Shown: piece after piece, positions 1 through 7,120 of the stretch | Layout of the letters: the number at the start of each line of letters is the position of its first letter | Numbering within the stretch: the stretch's first letter is position 1 | NCBI RefSeq assembly: GCF_014648895.1 | Contig: NZ_BMRZ01000015.1 | Span: 124,001 to 188,000, forward strand | DNA length: 64,000 nt | Source: Streptomyces tanashiensis | GTDB lineage: Bacteria > Actinomycetota > Actinomycetes > Streptomycetales > Streptomycetaceae | Direction of reading: 5' to 3' | The notes under the pieces: generated by a model | Told to the model about the DNA's origin: nothing | The model's input: only the letters and a program-made list of their open reading frames with translations | Database searches by the model: none | Made by a program: the position numbers and the translations under genes

Positions 1-167
1 TCAAGAAGGGTGACGGCGAGTACAAGGTCGTCGCCGGCGACACCCTCTCCAAGATCGCCCAGGCGCACGGCGTCAAGGGCGGCTGGGCCGAGCTCTTCGA
101 GCTGAACAAGGACGTCGTCGAGAACGCCGACCTCATCTACCCGGGTCAGCAGCTCCACCTGAAGTGA
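1..167 (+). CDS. LysM domain protein, C-terminal part only
   Basis: Only the last 54 codons are in the window. They encode a complete LysM fold: YKVVAGDTLSKIAQAHGV at the start, a central WAELFELNKDVV helix region, and LIYPGQQLHLK at the very C-terminus. LysM binds N-acetylglucosamine chains of peptidoglycan, so the product is very likely an exported cell-wall protein. In Streptomyces the gene preceding eno is commonly a resuscitation-promoting-factor or transglycosylase-like LysM protein, so an RpfA-type muralytic enzyme is the best guess, but the catalytic part lies outside the window and cannot be checked. Confidence 0.85.
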   Translation, partial: KKGDGEYKVVAGDTLSKIAQAHGVKGGWAELFELNKDVVENADLIYPGQQLHLK

Positions 168-498
168 GCCCGGCGGCTCGCGTGAGTCCGGCGGCTCACG
201 CGGCCCCGACGACCCTCCCGCGGTGACCACCCCGGTCCGGCGTGCCCTTCCCCCGTGCGCGCCGGACCGGGGTTTCCCCGTTCCGGCGAGGAGCGTTTCG
301 CCGCGGATCTACGGTTACCACCCAGTAGATACGGGGTCCTTCGTCCCGGGATGCGTGCCCTTGGGTCCTTTTTCGTCCCAGGGGGCGGGCGCACGGCGGG
401 CCGGACCCCCCGGGCCGGTTAGGCTCTTGTCGCAAGGCCAAGCGACCCTGCACCGACCTTGCGTCACATCCAGCGTCACATCCCAGAAGGAGATGCTC
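168..498 (+). other. Intergenic region upstream of eno
   Basis: 331 bases without a convincing gene. It holds the hairpin at 230-272, a run of A/T-richer sequence around 300-375, and a TAGGCT hexamer at 420-425 that could be a -10 element, but no matching -35 was found 16-18 bases upstream. The eno ribosome binding site AGAAGGAG is at 485-492. An open frame runs through most of this region in phase with eno, but its codons have none of the third-position GC pattern expected of protein. Confidence 0.6.
230..272 (+). terminator. Hairpin terminator after the LysM gene
   Basis: A perfect 13-bp stem (230-242 with 260-272, CCCCGGTCCGGCG and its complement) encloses a 17-base loop and is followed by TTTCCCC. 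It starts about 60 bases after the LysM stop codon, so it is a plausible intrinsic terminator separating that gene from eno. Confidence 0.65.
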
Positions 499-1779
499 GT
501 GCCGTCCATCGACGTCGTCGTAGCCCGGGAAATCCTGGACTCCCGAGGCAACCCCACGGTCGAGGTCGAGGTCGGCCTCGACGACGGCAGCACCGGCCGT
601 GCTGCTGTTCCGTCCGGCGCCTCCACCGGTGCGTTCGAGGCCATCGAGCTTCGCGACGGTGACCCCAACCGCTACCAGGGCAAGGGTGTCGAGAAGGCCG
701 TCCTCGCCGTCATCGAGCAGATCGGCCCGGAGCTCGTCGGCTACGACGCCACCGAGCAGCGCCTGATCGACCAGGCGATGTTCGACCTGGACGCCACGGA
801 GAACAAGGGCTCGCTCGGCGCCAACGCCATCCTCGGCGTCTCCCTCGCCGTCGCGCACGCCGCCTCCGAGGCCAGCGACCTCCCCCTCTTCCGCTACCTC
901 GGCGGCCCGAACGCGCACCTGCTGCCCGTTCCGATGATGAACATCCTCAACGGTGGGTCGCACGCCGACTCCAACGTGGACATCCAGGAGTTCATGATCG
1001 CCCCGATCGGCGCGGAGTCCTTCTCCGAGGCCCTCCGCTGGGGTGCCGAGATCTACCACACGCTCAAGGGCGTGCTGAAGCGCAAGGGCCTCTCCACCGG
1101 CCTCGGCGACGAGGGCGGCTTCGCCCCGAACCTGGAGTCGAACCGCGCCGCCCTCGACCTCATCGTCGAGGCCATCAAGGAGGCCGGCTACACCCCGGGC
1201 AGCGACGTCGCGCTCGCGCTCGACGTCGCCGCGTCCGAGTTCTACAAGGACGGCAAGTACGAGTTCGAGGGCAAGTCCCGCTCGGCCGCCGAGATGACCG
1301 AGTACTACGAGGAGCTCGTCTCCGCGTACCCGATGGTCTCCATCGAGGACCCGCTGTTCGAGGACGACTGGGCCGGCTGGAAGGTCCTCACCGACAAGCT
1401 GGGCGCCAAGGTCCAGATCGTCGGCGACGACCTCTTCGTCACCAACCCGGAGCGCCTGGCCCGCGGCATCGAGGAGGGCACCGCGAACGCCCTCCTGGTC
1501 AAGGTCAACCAGATCGGCTCGCTGACCGAGACCCTCGACGCCGTCGAGCTCGCCCAGCGCAACGGCTTCAAGTGCATGATGTCCCACCGCTCCGGCGAGA
1601 CCGAGGACGTCACCATCGCCGACCTCGCGGTCGCCGTGAACTGCGGTCAGATCAAGACCGGCGCCCCGGCCCGCTCGGACCGCGTCGCCAAGTACAACCA
1701 GCTCCTGCGCATCGAGGAGATCCTCGACGACGCCGCGGTCTACGCCGGCCGCAGCGCCTTCCCGCGCTTCAAGGGCTGA
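499..1779 (+). CDS. eno: Enolase (phosphopyruvate hydratase)
   Basis: Cytoplasmic glycolytic enzyme converting 2-phosphoglycerate to phosphoenolpyruvate, Mg-dependent dimer or octamer. The 426-residue product begins MPSIDVVVAREILDSRGNPT and carries the family hallmarks: SGASTG near residue 40, GDEGGFAPN, the metal ligand block SIEDP, GDDLFVTN, and the signature LLVKVNQIGSLTET followed by SHRSGETED. Length equals that of other Streptomyces enolases. The GTG at 499 is chosen because AGAAGGAG (485-492) lies seven bases before it; the in-frame or nearby ATG at 493 would overlap the ribosome binding site. It is followed by a hairpin and then by divIC. Confidence 0.98.
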   Translation: MPSIDVVVAREILDSRGNPTVEVEVGLDDGSTGRAAVPSGASTGAFEAIELRDGDPNRYQGKGVEKAVLAVIEQIGPELVGYDATEQRLIDQAMFDLDATENKGSLGANAILGVSLAVAHAASEASDLPLFRYLGGPNAHLLPVPMMNILNGGSHADSNVDIQEFMIAPIGAESFSEALRWGAEIYHTLKGVLKRKGLSTGLGDEGGFAPNLESNRAALDLIVEAIKEAGYTPGSDVALALDVAASEFYKDGKYEFEGKSRSAAEMTEYYEELVSAYPMVSIEDPLFEDDWAGWKVLTDKLGAKVQIVGDDLFVTNPERLARGIEEGTANALLVKVNQIGSLTETLDAVELAQRNGFKCMMSHRSGETEDVTIADLAVAVNCGQIKTGAPARSDRVAKYNQLLRIEEILDDAAVYAGRSAFPRFKG

Positions 1780-1803
1780 GCTTCTCGCTGAAGCAGCCTC
1801 CGT

Positions 1804-1842
1804 ACGTCCCCGCACTCGGTCCCGTACCGTGTGCGGGGACGT
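1804..1842 (+). terminator. Hairpin between eno and divIC
   Basis: Perfect 12-bp stem, 1804-1815 paired with 1831-1842 (ACGTCCCCGCAC and complement), 15-base loop, no T-tract. It sits 25 bases after the eno stop and ends only 28 bases before the divIC start, so it may terminate most eno transcripts while allowing some read-through into the division gene. Confidence 0.55.
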
Positions 1843-1869
1843 CCGCGTGAACAGGGGAGGCGACACGAC

Positions 1870-2340
1870 ATGGCCGCGAAGGACCGGGACCGGTTCTCCA
1901 CCGCGACCCGGATCAGACTGCTCGGCGAGCAGACCGCCGCCCGTGTCTACCGCTCCCAGACCCGCCGCCAGGCCCGCCGCTCCCGGCTCACCGGCCGCGC
2001 GGCCTTCCTCGCCCTCGTCGTCTGCTCCCTCGTCGTGGCACTCGCCTATCCGATGCGGAGCTACGTCTCCCAGCAGGGCGAGATCGCCGAGCAGGAGCGC
2101 AGGGCCGCCGAGGCCGCCCGGCGGGTCGAGGAACTGAAGGACGAGAAGGCCCGCCTCCAGGACCCGGCCTACGTCCGCCGCCTCGCCCGCGAGCACCTGC
2201 ACTACGTGCTCCCCGGCGAGACCGGCTTCACCGTGAACGACCCCGACGCGGAGCAACGGCCCCGCGCCGACCAGGGCGCGGCGGACCGCCCCTGGTACGA
2301 CAACCTCTGGGACGGCGTCGACCACGCCGACCGCCCCTGA
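1870..2340 (+). CDS. divIC: Septum formation initiator DivIC (FtsB family)
   Basis: Bitopic division protein of the FtsB/DivIC family, which forms a complex with FtsL and FtsQ/DivIB to stabilise the divisome during septation. The 156-residue product has a basic cytoplasmic N-terminus, one membrane span at about residues 42-62 (AAFLALVVCSLVVALAY), a coiled-coil segment rich in E/R/A at about 66-96, and the family motif DPAYVRRLAREHLHYVLPGE. The ATG at 1870 has GGGGAGG nine bases upstream (1854-1860); an upstream in-frame start at 1831 would fall inside the hairpin. In S. coelicolor divIC lies directly downstream of eno, as here. Confidence 0.93.
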   Translation: MAAKDRDRFSTATRIRLLGEQTAARVYRSQTRRQARRSRLTGRAAFLALVVCSLVVALAYPMRSYVSQQGEIAEQERRAAEAARRVEELKDEKARLQDPAYVRRLAREHLHYVLPGETGFTVNDPDAEQRPRADQGAADRPWYDNLWDGVDHADRP

Positions 2341-2370
2341 CCCCTCCTCCGCGACACGAACAAGGCAGAC

Positions 2371-2910
2371 ATGGAAACGCCCCCTCCGCAGACCGAACGC
2401 ACCGAGCCCACCGAGAAGGACATCGCCGCCTTCGAGCTCCAGCTCGGCCGCCCGCCCCGCGGCCTGCGCGCCATCGCGCACCGCTGCCCGTGCGGCAACC
2501 CGGACGTCGTCGAGACCGCGCCCCGGCTTCCCGACGGCACGCCGTTCCCGACGACGTACTACCTGACCTGCCCCCGGGCGGCCTCGGCCATCGGCACCCT
2601 GGAGGCCAACGGGGTCATGAAGGAGATGCAGGCCCGGCTCGCCACCGACCCGGAGCTCGCCGCCGCCTACCGGGCCGCGCACGAGGACTACATCGCCCGC
2701 CGCGACGCCATCGAGGTCCTGGAGGGCTTCCCGAGCGCCGGCGGCATGCCGGACCGGGTCAAGTGCCTGCACGTCCTCGTCGGCCACTCGTTGGCCGCCG
2801 GCCCGGGCGTCAACCCGTTCGGCGACGAGGCGCTCGCGATGCTGCCGGAGTGGTGGGCCAAGGGCCCCTGCGTCACCCCGTGCGCGGAGAAGAAGGAGGG
2901 CGAGGAGTGA
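2371..2910 (+). CDS. DUF501 domain protein
   Basis: The 179-residue protein is a recognisable member of the actinobacterial DUF501 family: PTEKDIAAFELQLGRPPRG at the N-terminus, a Cys pair in HRCPCGNPDVV, then LPDGTPFPTTYYLTCPRA, and a second Cys/His region KCLHVLVGHSLAAGPGVNP. The conserved Cys/His residues could bind a metal, but no biochemical function is established. The gene lies 30 bases after divIC and overlaps ppx by four bases at its end, so it is part of a divIC-DUF501-ppx operon that is conserved in actinobacteria. Confidence 0.9.
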   Translation: METPPPQTERTEPTEKDIAAFELQLGRPPRGLRAIAHRCPCGNPDVVETAPRLPDGTPFPTTYYLTCPRAASAIGTLEANGVMKEMQARLATDPELAAAYRAAHEDYIARRDAIEVLEGFPSAGGMPDRVKCLHVLVGHSLAAGPGVNPFGDEALAMLPEWWAKGPCVTPCAEKKEGEE

Positions 2911-3821
2911 CCCGGGTCGCCGGAATCGACTGCGGTACGAACTCCATCCGCCTCCTCGTCGCCGACGTCCACCCCGAGACGGGCGACCTGATCGAGCTGG
3001 ACCGGCGGATGACGATCGTCCGGCTCGGGCAGGGCGTCGACAAGACCGGCCGGCTCGCCCCCGAGGCCCTGGAGCGGACCTTCGCGGCCTGCCGCGCGTA
3101 CGCCGAGGTCATCAAGGAGCTGGGCGCCGAGAGGCTCCGCTTCGTCGCCACCTCCGCCTCCCGCGACGCCGAGAACCGCGCGGACTTCGTGAACGGGGTC
3201 GTGGAGATCCTGGGCGTCGAGCCCGAGGTCATCACCGGCGACCAGGAGGCCGCGTTCTCCTTCACCGGCGCCACCGGCGAGCTGCACGGCGACGACCGGC
3301 GCCTGGTCGTGGACATCGGCGGCGGCTCCACCGAGTTCGTGGTCGGCAACCAGCACGTCGAGGCCGCCCGCTCCGTCGACATCGGCTGCGTCCGGCTCAC
3401 CGAGCGGCACGTCCGCCACGACCCGCCGACCGCCGAGGAGGTCGCCGCGATCCGCGCCGACGTCCGTACCGCGCTCGACCTGGCCGCCGAGACCGTGCCG
3501 ATCGACACGGCGGAGACCCTCGTCGGGCTCGCCGGCTCGGTCACCACGGTCGCCGCGATCGCCCTCGGGCTCCCGGAGTACGACTCCGAGAAGGTCCACC
3601 ACTCCCGGATCTCCGCCGCACAGGTCGCCGAGGTGACCGAGCGGCTGCTCGCCTCCACCCACGACGAGCGGGCCGCGATCCCGGTGATCCACCCCGGCCG
3701 GGTCGACGTGATCATCGCCGGGGCGCTCGTCCTGAGGGAGATCGTGGAGCGCGTCGGAGCCCGCGAGGTCGTCGTCAGCGAGCACGACATTCTCGATGGG
3801 ATCGCTCTATCCGTGGCATAG
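2907..3821 (+). CDS. ppx: Exopolyphosphatase, Ppx/GppA family
   Basis: Cytoplasmic phosphatase of the ASKHA superfamily that removes terminal phosphate from inorganic polyphosphate or pppGpp. The 304-residue protein shows the nucleotide-phosphate motifs AGIDCGTNSIRLLVAD (residues 5-20), FVATSASRDAENR, DIGGGSTEFVVG and GLAGSVTTVAAI. It is the short, single-module actinobacterial form without the C-terminal HD-like domain of E. coli Ppx. The GTG start at 2907 overlaps the TGA of the DUF501 gene (GTGA), with AAGGAGGG at about 2893-2900 as ribosome binding site. Translational coupling to the upstream gene is likely. Whether polyphosphate or pppGpp is preferred cannot be told from sequence. Confidence 0.93.
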   Translation: MTRVAGIDCGTNSIRLLVADVHPETGDLIELDRRMTIVRLGQGVDKTGRLAPEALERTFAACRAYAEVIKELGAERLRFVATSASRDAENRADFVNGVVEILGVEPEVITGDQEAAFSFTGATGELHGDDRRLVVDIGGGSTEFVVGNQHVEAARSVDIGCVRLTERHVRHDPPTAEEVAAIRADVRTALDLAAETVPIDTAETLVGLAGSVTTVAAIALGLPEYDSEKVHHSRISAAQVAEVTERLLASTHDERAAIPVIHPGRVDVIIAGALVLREIVERVGAREVVVSEHDILDGIALSVA

Positions 3822-3865
3822 CGGGCGGCTATCGACCCCTCCGGCGACACCCTGTCGGAAAAGGT

Positions 3866-3883
3866 TCGTGAAGTTCTTCACAA
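3866..3883. promoter_or_regulatory. Rex-operator-like palindrome
   Basis: GTGAA-N4-TTCACAA: TCGTGAAGTTCTTCACAA matches 13 of 18 positions of the Streptomyces Rex operator TTGTGAACGCGTTCACAA and has the correct four-base centre. It lies about 310 bases before the ndh start, but upstream of the terminator hairpin at 3887-3950, so its effect on ndh is uncertain. Confidence 0.4.
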
Positions 3884-3886
3884 GGA

Positions 3887-3950
3887 AAAGGGCCCCGATG
3901 GCGCCCGAGGAGGGTCTTTAGGCCCTTCGAGGGGCGTCGCGGGGCCCTTT
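3887..3950 (+). terminator. Terminator after ppx
   Basis: An 11-bp outer stem (3887-3897 with 3940-3950, AAAGGGCCCCG and complement) encloses smaller hairpins (GCGCCC with GGGGCG, AGGG with CCCT), followed by CGCAGG. It starts about 65 bases past the ppx stop codon and probably ends the divIC-DUF501-ppx transcript. Confidence 0.6.
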
Positions 3951-4035
3951 CGCAGGTGCGGAGCCTGATTCGCTCGATGTTTCCATCGTGTGAACCTGGG
4001 CTCCGGTTCAGCGTTAACGGGCGCTCTCCAGGCCA

Positions 4036-4062
4036 GTTCACGGGGGGTGAACAACGTTCACC
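4036..4062. promoter_or_regulatory. Triple GTTCAC/GTGAAC half-site array upstream of ndh
   Basis: Three copies of one half-site occur in alternating orientation: GTTCAC (4036-4041), GTGAAC (4047-4052), GTTCAC (4056-4061). They form two overlapping inverted repeats with 5-base and 3-base spacers. The half-site is that of the NADH-sensing repressor Rex, which controls ndh in S. coelicolor, but the ordinary Rex site has a 2-base centre between these hexamers. The array ends 130 bases before the ndh start. Confidence 0.5.
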
Positions 4063-4191
4063 AGTGCACCCCGGTTCCTTTGCAGCACCATGATGTGGAT
4101 CACGTGGGCGGCGGAGTGTAGCAGAGGTGTCCAGAGACCTTGTGAAGGGGCGCACGAGCACCCCCCTGAGGAGGGGTGGATACTCGATCCC

Positions 4192-5577
4192 ATGAGCACC
4201 ACGGAGCGTCCCAGGATCCTCGTAGTAGGCGGCGGGTACGTAGGCCTGTACGCAGCTCGGCGCATCCTCAAGAAGATGCGCTACGCGGAGGCGACCGTCA
4301 CGGTCGTCGACCCGCGGTCGTACATGACCTACCAGCCCTTCCTCCCCGAAGCCGCCGCCGGCAGCATCTCGCCGCGCCACGTCGTCGTCCCGCTGCGACG
4401 CGTCGTGCGCGGAGCGGAGGTGCTCACCGGCCGGGTCACCACCATCGACCAGGACCGCAAGGTCGCCACGATCGCGCCGCTCGTCGGCGAGGCGTACGAG
4501 CTGCCGTTCGACTACCTGGTCATCTCGATGGGCGCCGTCTCGCGCACCTTCCCGATCCCCGGCCTCGCCGAGCAGGGCATCGGCATGAAGGGCATCGAGG
4601 AGGCCATCGGCCTGCGCAACCACGTCCTCGAGCAGCTCGACAAGGCCGACTCGACCACCGACGAGGAGGTCCGCCGCAAGGCGCTGACCTTCGTCTTCGT
4701 CGGCGGTGGCTTCGCCGGCGCCGAGACCATCGGCGAGGTCGAGGACATGGCCCGCGACGCCGCGAAGTACTACCAGAACGTGTCGCGCGAGGACATGCGC
4801 TTCATCCTGGTCGACGCCGCGGACAAGATCCTTCCCGAGGTCGGCCCCAAGCTCGGCCAGTACGGCAAGGAGCACCTGGAGTCCCGCGGCATCGAGATCT
4901 ACCTCGAGACCTCCATGGACTCCTGCGTCGACGGTCACGTCGTGCTGAAGAACGGCCTCGAGGTCGACTCCAACACGATCGTCTGGACCGCCGGCGTGAA
5001 GCCCAACCCGGCGCTCTCCCGCTTCGGTCTGCCGCTCGGCCCCCGCGGCCACGTGGACTGCAACGAGAAGCTCCAGGTCAACGGCATGGACTACGTCTGG
5101 GCCGCGGGCGACAACGCCCAGGTTCCCGACATGGCCGCGATCAAGGCCGGCGTCCCGCGCGAGCGCGCCTGGTGCCCGCCGAACGCCCAGCACGCCCTGC
5201 GCCAGGCCAAGGTCCTCGGCGACAACGTGGTGGCCGGCATGCGCGGCTTCCCGCAGAAGGAGTACAGCCACGCCAACAAGGGCGCGGTGGCCGGCCTCGG
5301 CCTGCACAAGGGCGTCGCGATGATCGTCATGGGCAAGGTGAAGATCAAGCTCAAGGGCCGTCTCGCCTGGTACATGCACCGTGGCTACCACGGCATGGCG
5401 ATGCCGACCTTCAACCGCAAGATCCGCGTCTTCGCCGACTGGACCCTCGGCATGTTCCTCAAGCGCGAGGTCGTGTCGCTCGGCGCCATGGAGACGCCGC
5501 GCGAGGAGTTCTACGAGGCGGCCAAGCCCGCCCCGGCGCCGGCCGCCCCGGCGCAGGAGAAGGCCAAGGCCTCCTAA
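4192..5577 (+). CDS. ndh: Type II NADH dehydrogenase (NDH-2)
   Basis: Membrane-associated flavoprotein that passes electrons from NADH to menaquinone without pumping protons. The 461-residue protein has an N-terminal FAD-binding Rossmann motif (VVGGGYVGLYAARRI, about residues 11-25), a second NADH-binding motif FVFVGGGFAGAET, the quinone-site-associated AWCPPNAQHALRQAK segment, and the FAD-closing WAAGDNAQVPD. The C-terminus is an A/P/K-rich tail. The start ATG at 4192 is the only in-frame start near the FAD motif; GAGGAGGGG at 4169-4177 is rather far (14 bases), so translation initiation may be inefficient. Rex-like half-sites upstream suggest control by NADH/NAD ratio. A strong terminator follows. 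Confidence 0.92.
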   Translation: MSTTERPRILVVGGGYVGLYAARRILKKMRYAEATVTVVDPRSYMTYQPFLPEAAAGSISPRHVVVPLRRVVRGAEVLTGRVTTIDQDRKVATIAPLVGEAYELPFDYLVISMGAVSRTFPIPGLAEQGIGMKGIEEAIGLRNHVLEQLDKADSTTDEEVRRKALTFVFVGGGFAGAETIGEVEDMARDAAKYYQNVSREDMRFILVDAADKILPEVGPKLGQYGKEHLESRGIEIYLETSMDSCVDGHVVLKNGLEVDSNTIVWTAGVKPNPALSRFGLPLGPRGHVDCNEKLQVNGMDYVWAAGDNAQVPDMAAIKAGVPRERAWCPPNAQHALRQAKVLGDNVVAGMRGFPQKEYSHANKGAVAGLGLHKGVAMIVMGKVKIKLKGRLAWYMHRGYHGMAMPTFNRKIRVFADWTLGMFLKREVVSLGAMETPREEFYEAAKPAPAPAAPAQEKAKAS

Positions 5578-5607
5578 GCACCACCCGCAGTACACGCAAG
5601 GCCGTAA

Positions 5608-5653
5608 AAGGGCCGTCCGCCATCCGTGGTGCGGACGGCCCTTCGCGTGTTTT
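5608..5653 (+). terminator. Terminator after ndh
   Basis: Perfect 13-bp stem 5608-5620 with 5631-5643 (AAGGGCCGTCCGC and complement), 10-base loop, followed by CGCGTGTTTT. One of the few hairpins here with a T-rich tail. Confidence 0.85.
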
Positions 5654-5751
5654 GCCGACTTGTTGCGCGGCGGCGGGACTGTAAACGCCTACGGACGGTG
5701 TTCCCTTGGTGACGAGCATTTCTGGGGCACGAGATCACGGAGGTGTGCACC

Positions 5752-7059
5752 ATGGCCGACGCCGCGTCGCGGCTGACGACTCTCGCCGAGGAACTCCTCG
5801 GAGGACCGCTCCCGGTCCGCCTGCGAGCCTGGGACGGCAGTGAAGCCGGCCCCGCGGGCGGCCCCGTCCTGATCGTCCGCGACCGCCGGGCCCTGCGGAG
5901 GATGATCTGGAAGCCCGGCGAACTGGGCCTGGCCCGCGCCTGGGTGGCCGGCGAGATCGACGTCGAGGGGGACCTCTACGAGCTCCTGGACCGGCTCTCG
6001 GGCCTCCTGTGGGAGCGCGGCGGGGAGAGCAGGGGCCTGCTGGAATCCGTACGCGACCCCAGGCTCCGCGCCGCCGCCCGTGCCCTGCTGGGGCTCGCCG
6101 GGCCCCTGCCGCCGCCGCAGCCCCCGGCCGAGGAGATGCGCGGCCGCAGCGGCAGCCGGCACAGCAGGCGCCGCGACAAGCAGGCGATCAGTCACCACTA
6201 CGACGTGGGCAACGACTTCTACGCGCTGGTCCTCGGCCCCTCGATGGTCTACTCGTGCGCGTACTGGCCCGGTCCTGCCGCTGACGGCACCCTGGAGGAG
6301 GCCCAGCGCGACAAGCTGGACCTCATCGCCCGCAAGCTGAACCTGAAGGAGGGCGACCGGCTCCTCGACGTCGGCTGCGGCTGGGGCTCCATGGCCATCC
6401 ACGCGGCCCGCGAGTACGGCGCCAGGGTCGTCGGCGTCACCCTCTCCCGCGAACAGGCCGCCTTCGCCCGCAAGAGGATCGCGGAGGAGGGCCTCACGGA
6501 CCTGATCGAGATCCGGGTCCAGGACTACCGGGACGTCACGGACGGCCCGTACGACGCGATCTCCTCGATCGGCATGGCCGAGCACGTCGGCGCCGTGAAG
6601 TACCGGGAGTACGCCGACACCCTGTACGCCCTCCTGAAGCCCGGCGGGCGGCTCCTGAACCACCAGATCTCCCGGCGTCCCGAGCCCGACGAGGAGGCGT
6701 ACGAGGTCGACGTCTTCATCGACGCGTACGTCTTCCCCGACGGCGAACTCGCCCCCATGGGCCGCACCCTGTCGACCCTGGAGGACGCCGGCTTCGAGGT
6801 CCGGGACGTGGAGGCGATCCGCGAGCACTACGCGCTCACGCTGCGCCGCTGGGTGGGCAACCTGGAGCGCGACTGGGACCGGGCGGTCCGGCTCACCTCG
6901 CCCGGCCGGGCCCGGATCTGGCGGCTCTACATGGCGGCTTCGGCGGTCTCCTTCGAGCGCAACCGGATCGGCGTGAACCAGTTCCTCGCGGTGAAGACCC
7001 CGGTCTCGGGCGTGAGCGGCACGGCGCTGCGGCCGCGCGTCTGGAACGAGAAGGTCTGA
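5752..7059 (+). CDS. Cyclopropane-fatty-acyl-phospholipid synthase family methyltransferase
   Basis: SAM-dependent methyltransferase of the CFA/mycolic-acid-cyclopropanation superfamily, which modifies double bonds of membrane phospholipid acyl chains. The 435-residue product has an N-terminal lipid-binding region (to about residue 130), then HYDVGNDFY (149-157), YSCAYW (167-172), the SAM-binding motif LLDVGCGWGS (204-213), and SSIGMAEHVG. These match CFA synthases rather than small-molecule methyltransferases. The ATG at 5752 has GGAGG eight bases upstream; a GTG at 5743 lies inside that site. Methylation rather than cyclopropanation (for example to 10-methyl fatty acids) is possible. Confidence 0.88.
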   Translation: MADAASRLTTLAEELLGGPLPVRLRAWDGSEAGPAGGPVLIVRDRRALRRMIWKPGELGLARAWVAGEIDVEGDLYELLDRLSGLLWERGGESRGLLESVRDPRLRAAARALLGLAGPLPPPQPPAEEMRGRSGSRHSRRRDKQAISHHYDVGNDFYALVLGPSMVYSCAYWPGPAADGTLEEAQRDKLDLIARKLNLKEGDRLLDVGCGWGSMAIHAAREYGARVVGVTLSREQAAFARKRIAEEGLTDLIEIRVQDYRDVTDGPYDAISSIGMAEHVGAVKYREYADTLYALLKPGGRLLNHQISRRPEPDEEAYEVDVFIDAYVFPDGELAPMGRTLSTLEDAGFEVRDVEAIREHYALTLRRWVGNLERDWDRAVRLTSPGRARIWRLYMAASAVSFERNRIGVNQFLAVKTPVSGVSGTALRPRVWNEKV

Positions 7060-7067
7060 CACGTGCG

Positions 7068-7104
7068 CGAAGGGCCGGATCCCCCGCGGGGATCCGGCCC
7101 TTCG
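7068..7104. terminator. Bidirectional terminator between convergent genes
   Basis: Perfect 17-bp stem (7068-7084 with 7088-7104, CGAAGGGCCGGATCCCC and complement) with a 3-base loop CGC. It lies between the stop of the methyltransferase gene (7059) and the stop of the permease gene on the other strand (7121), so it can serve both. Confidence 0.85.
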
Positions 7105-7120
7105 CCTCGTGCGGGTGGTG

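Noticed and set aside
223..498. Upstream in-frame extension of enolase
   Set aside because: It would add about 90 residues found in no known enolase, and the ribosome binding site at 485-492 points to the GTG at 499.
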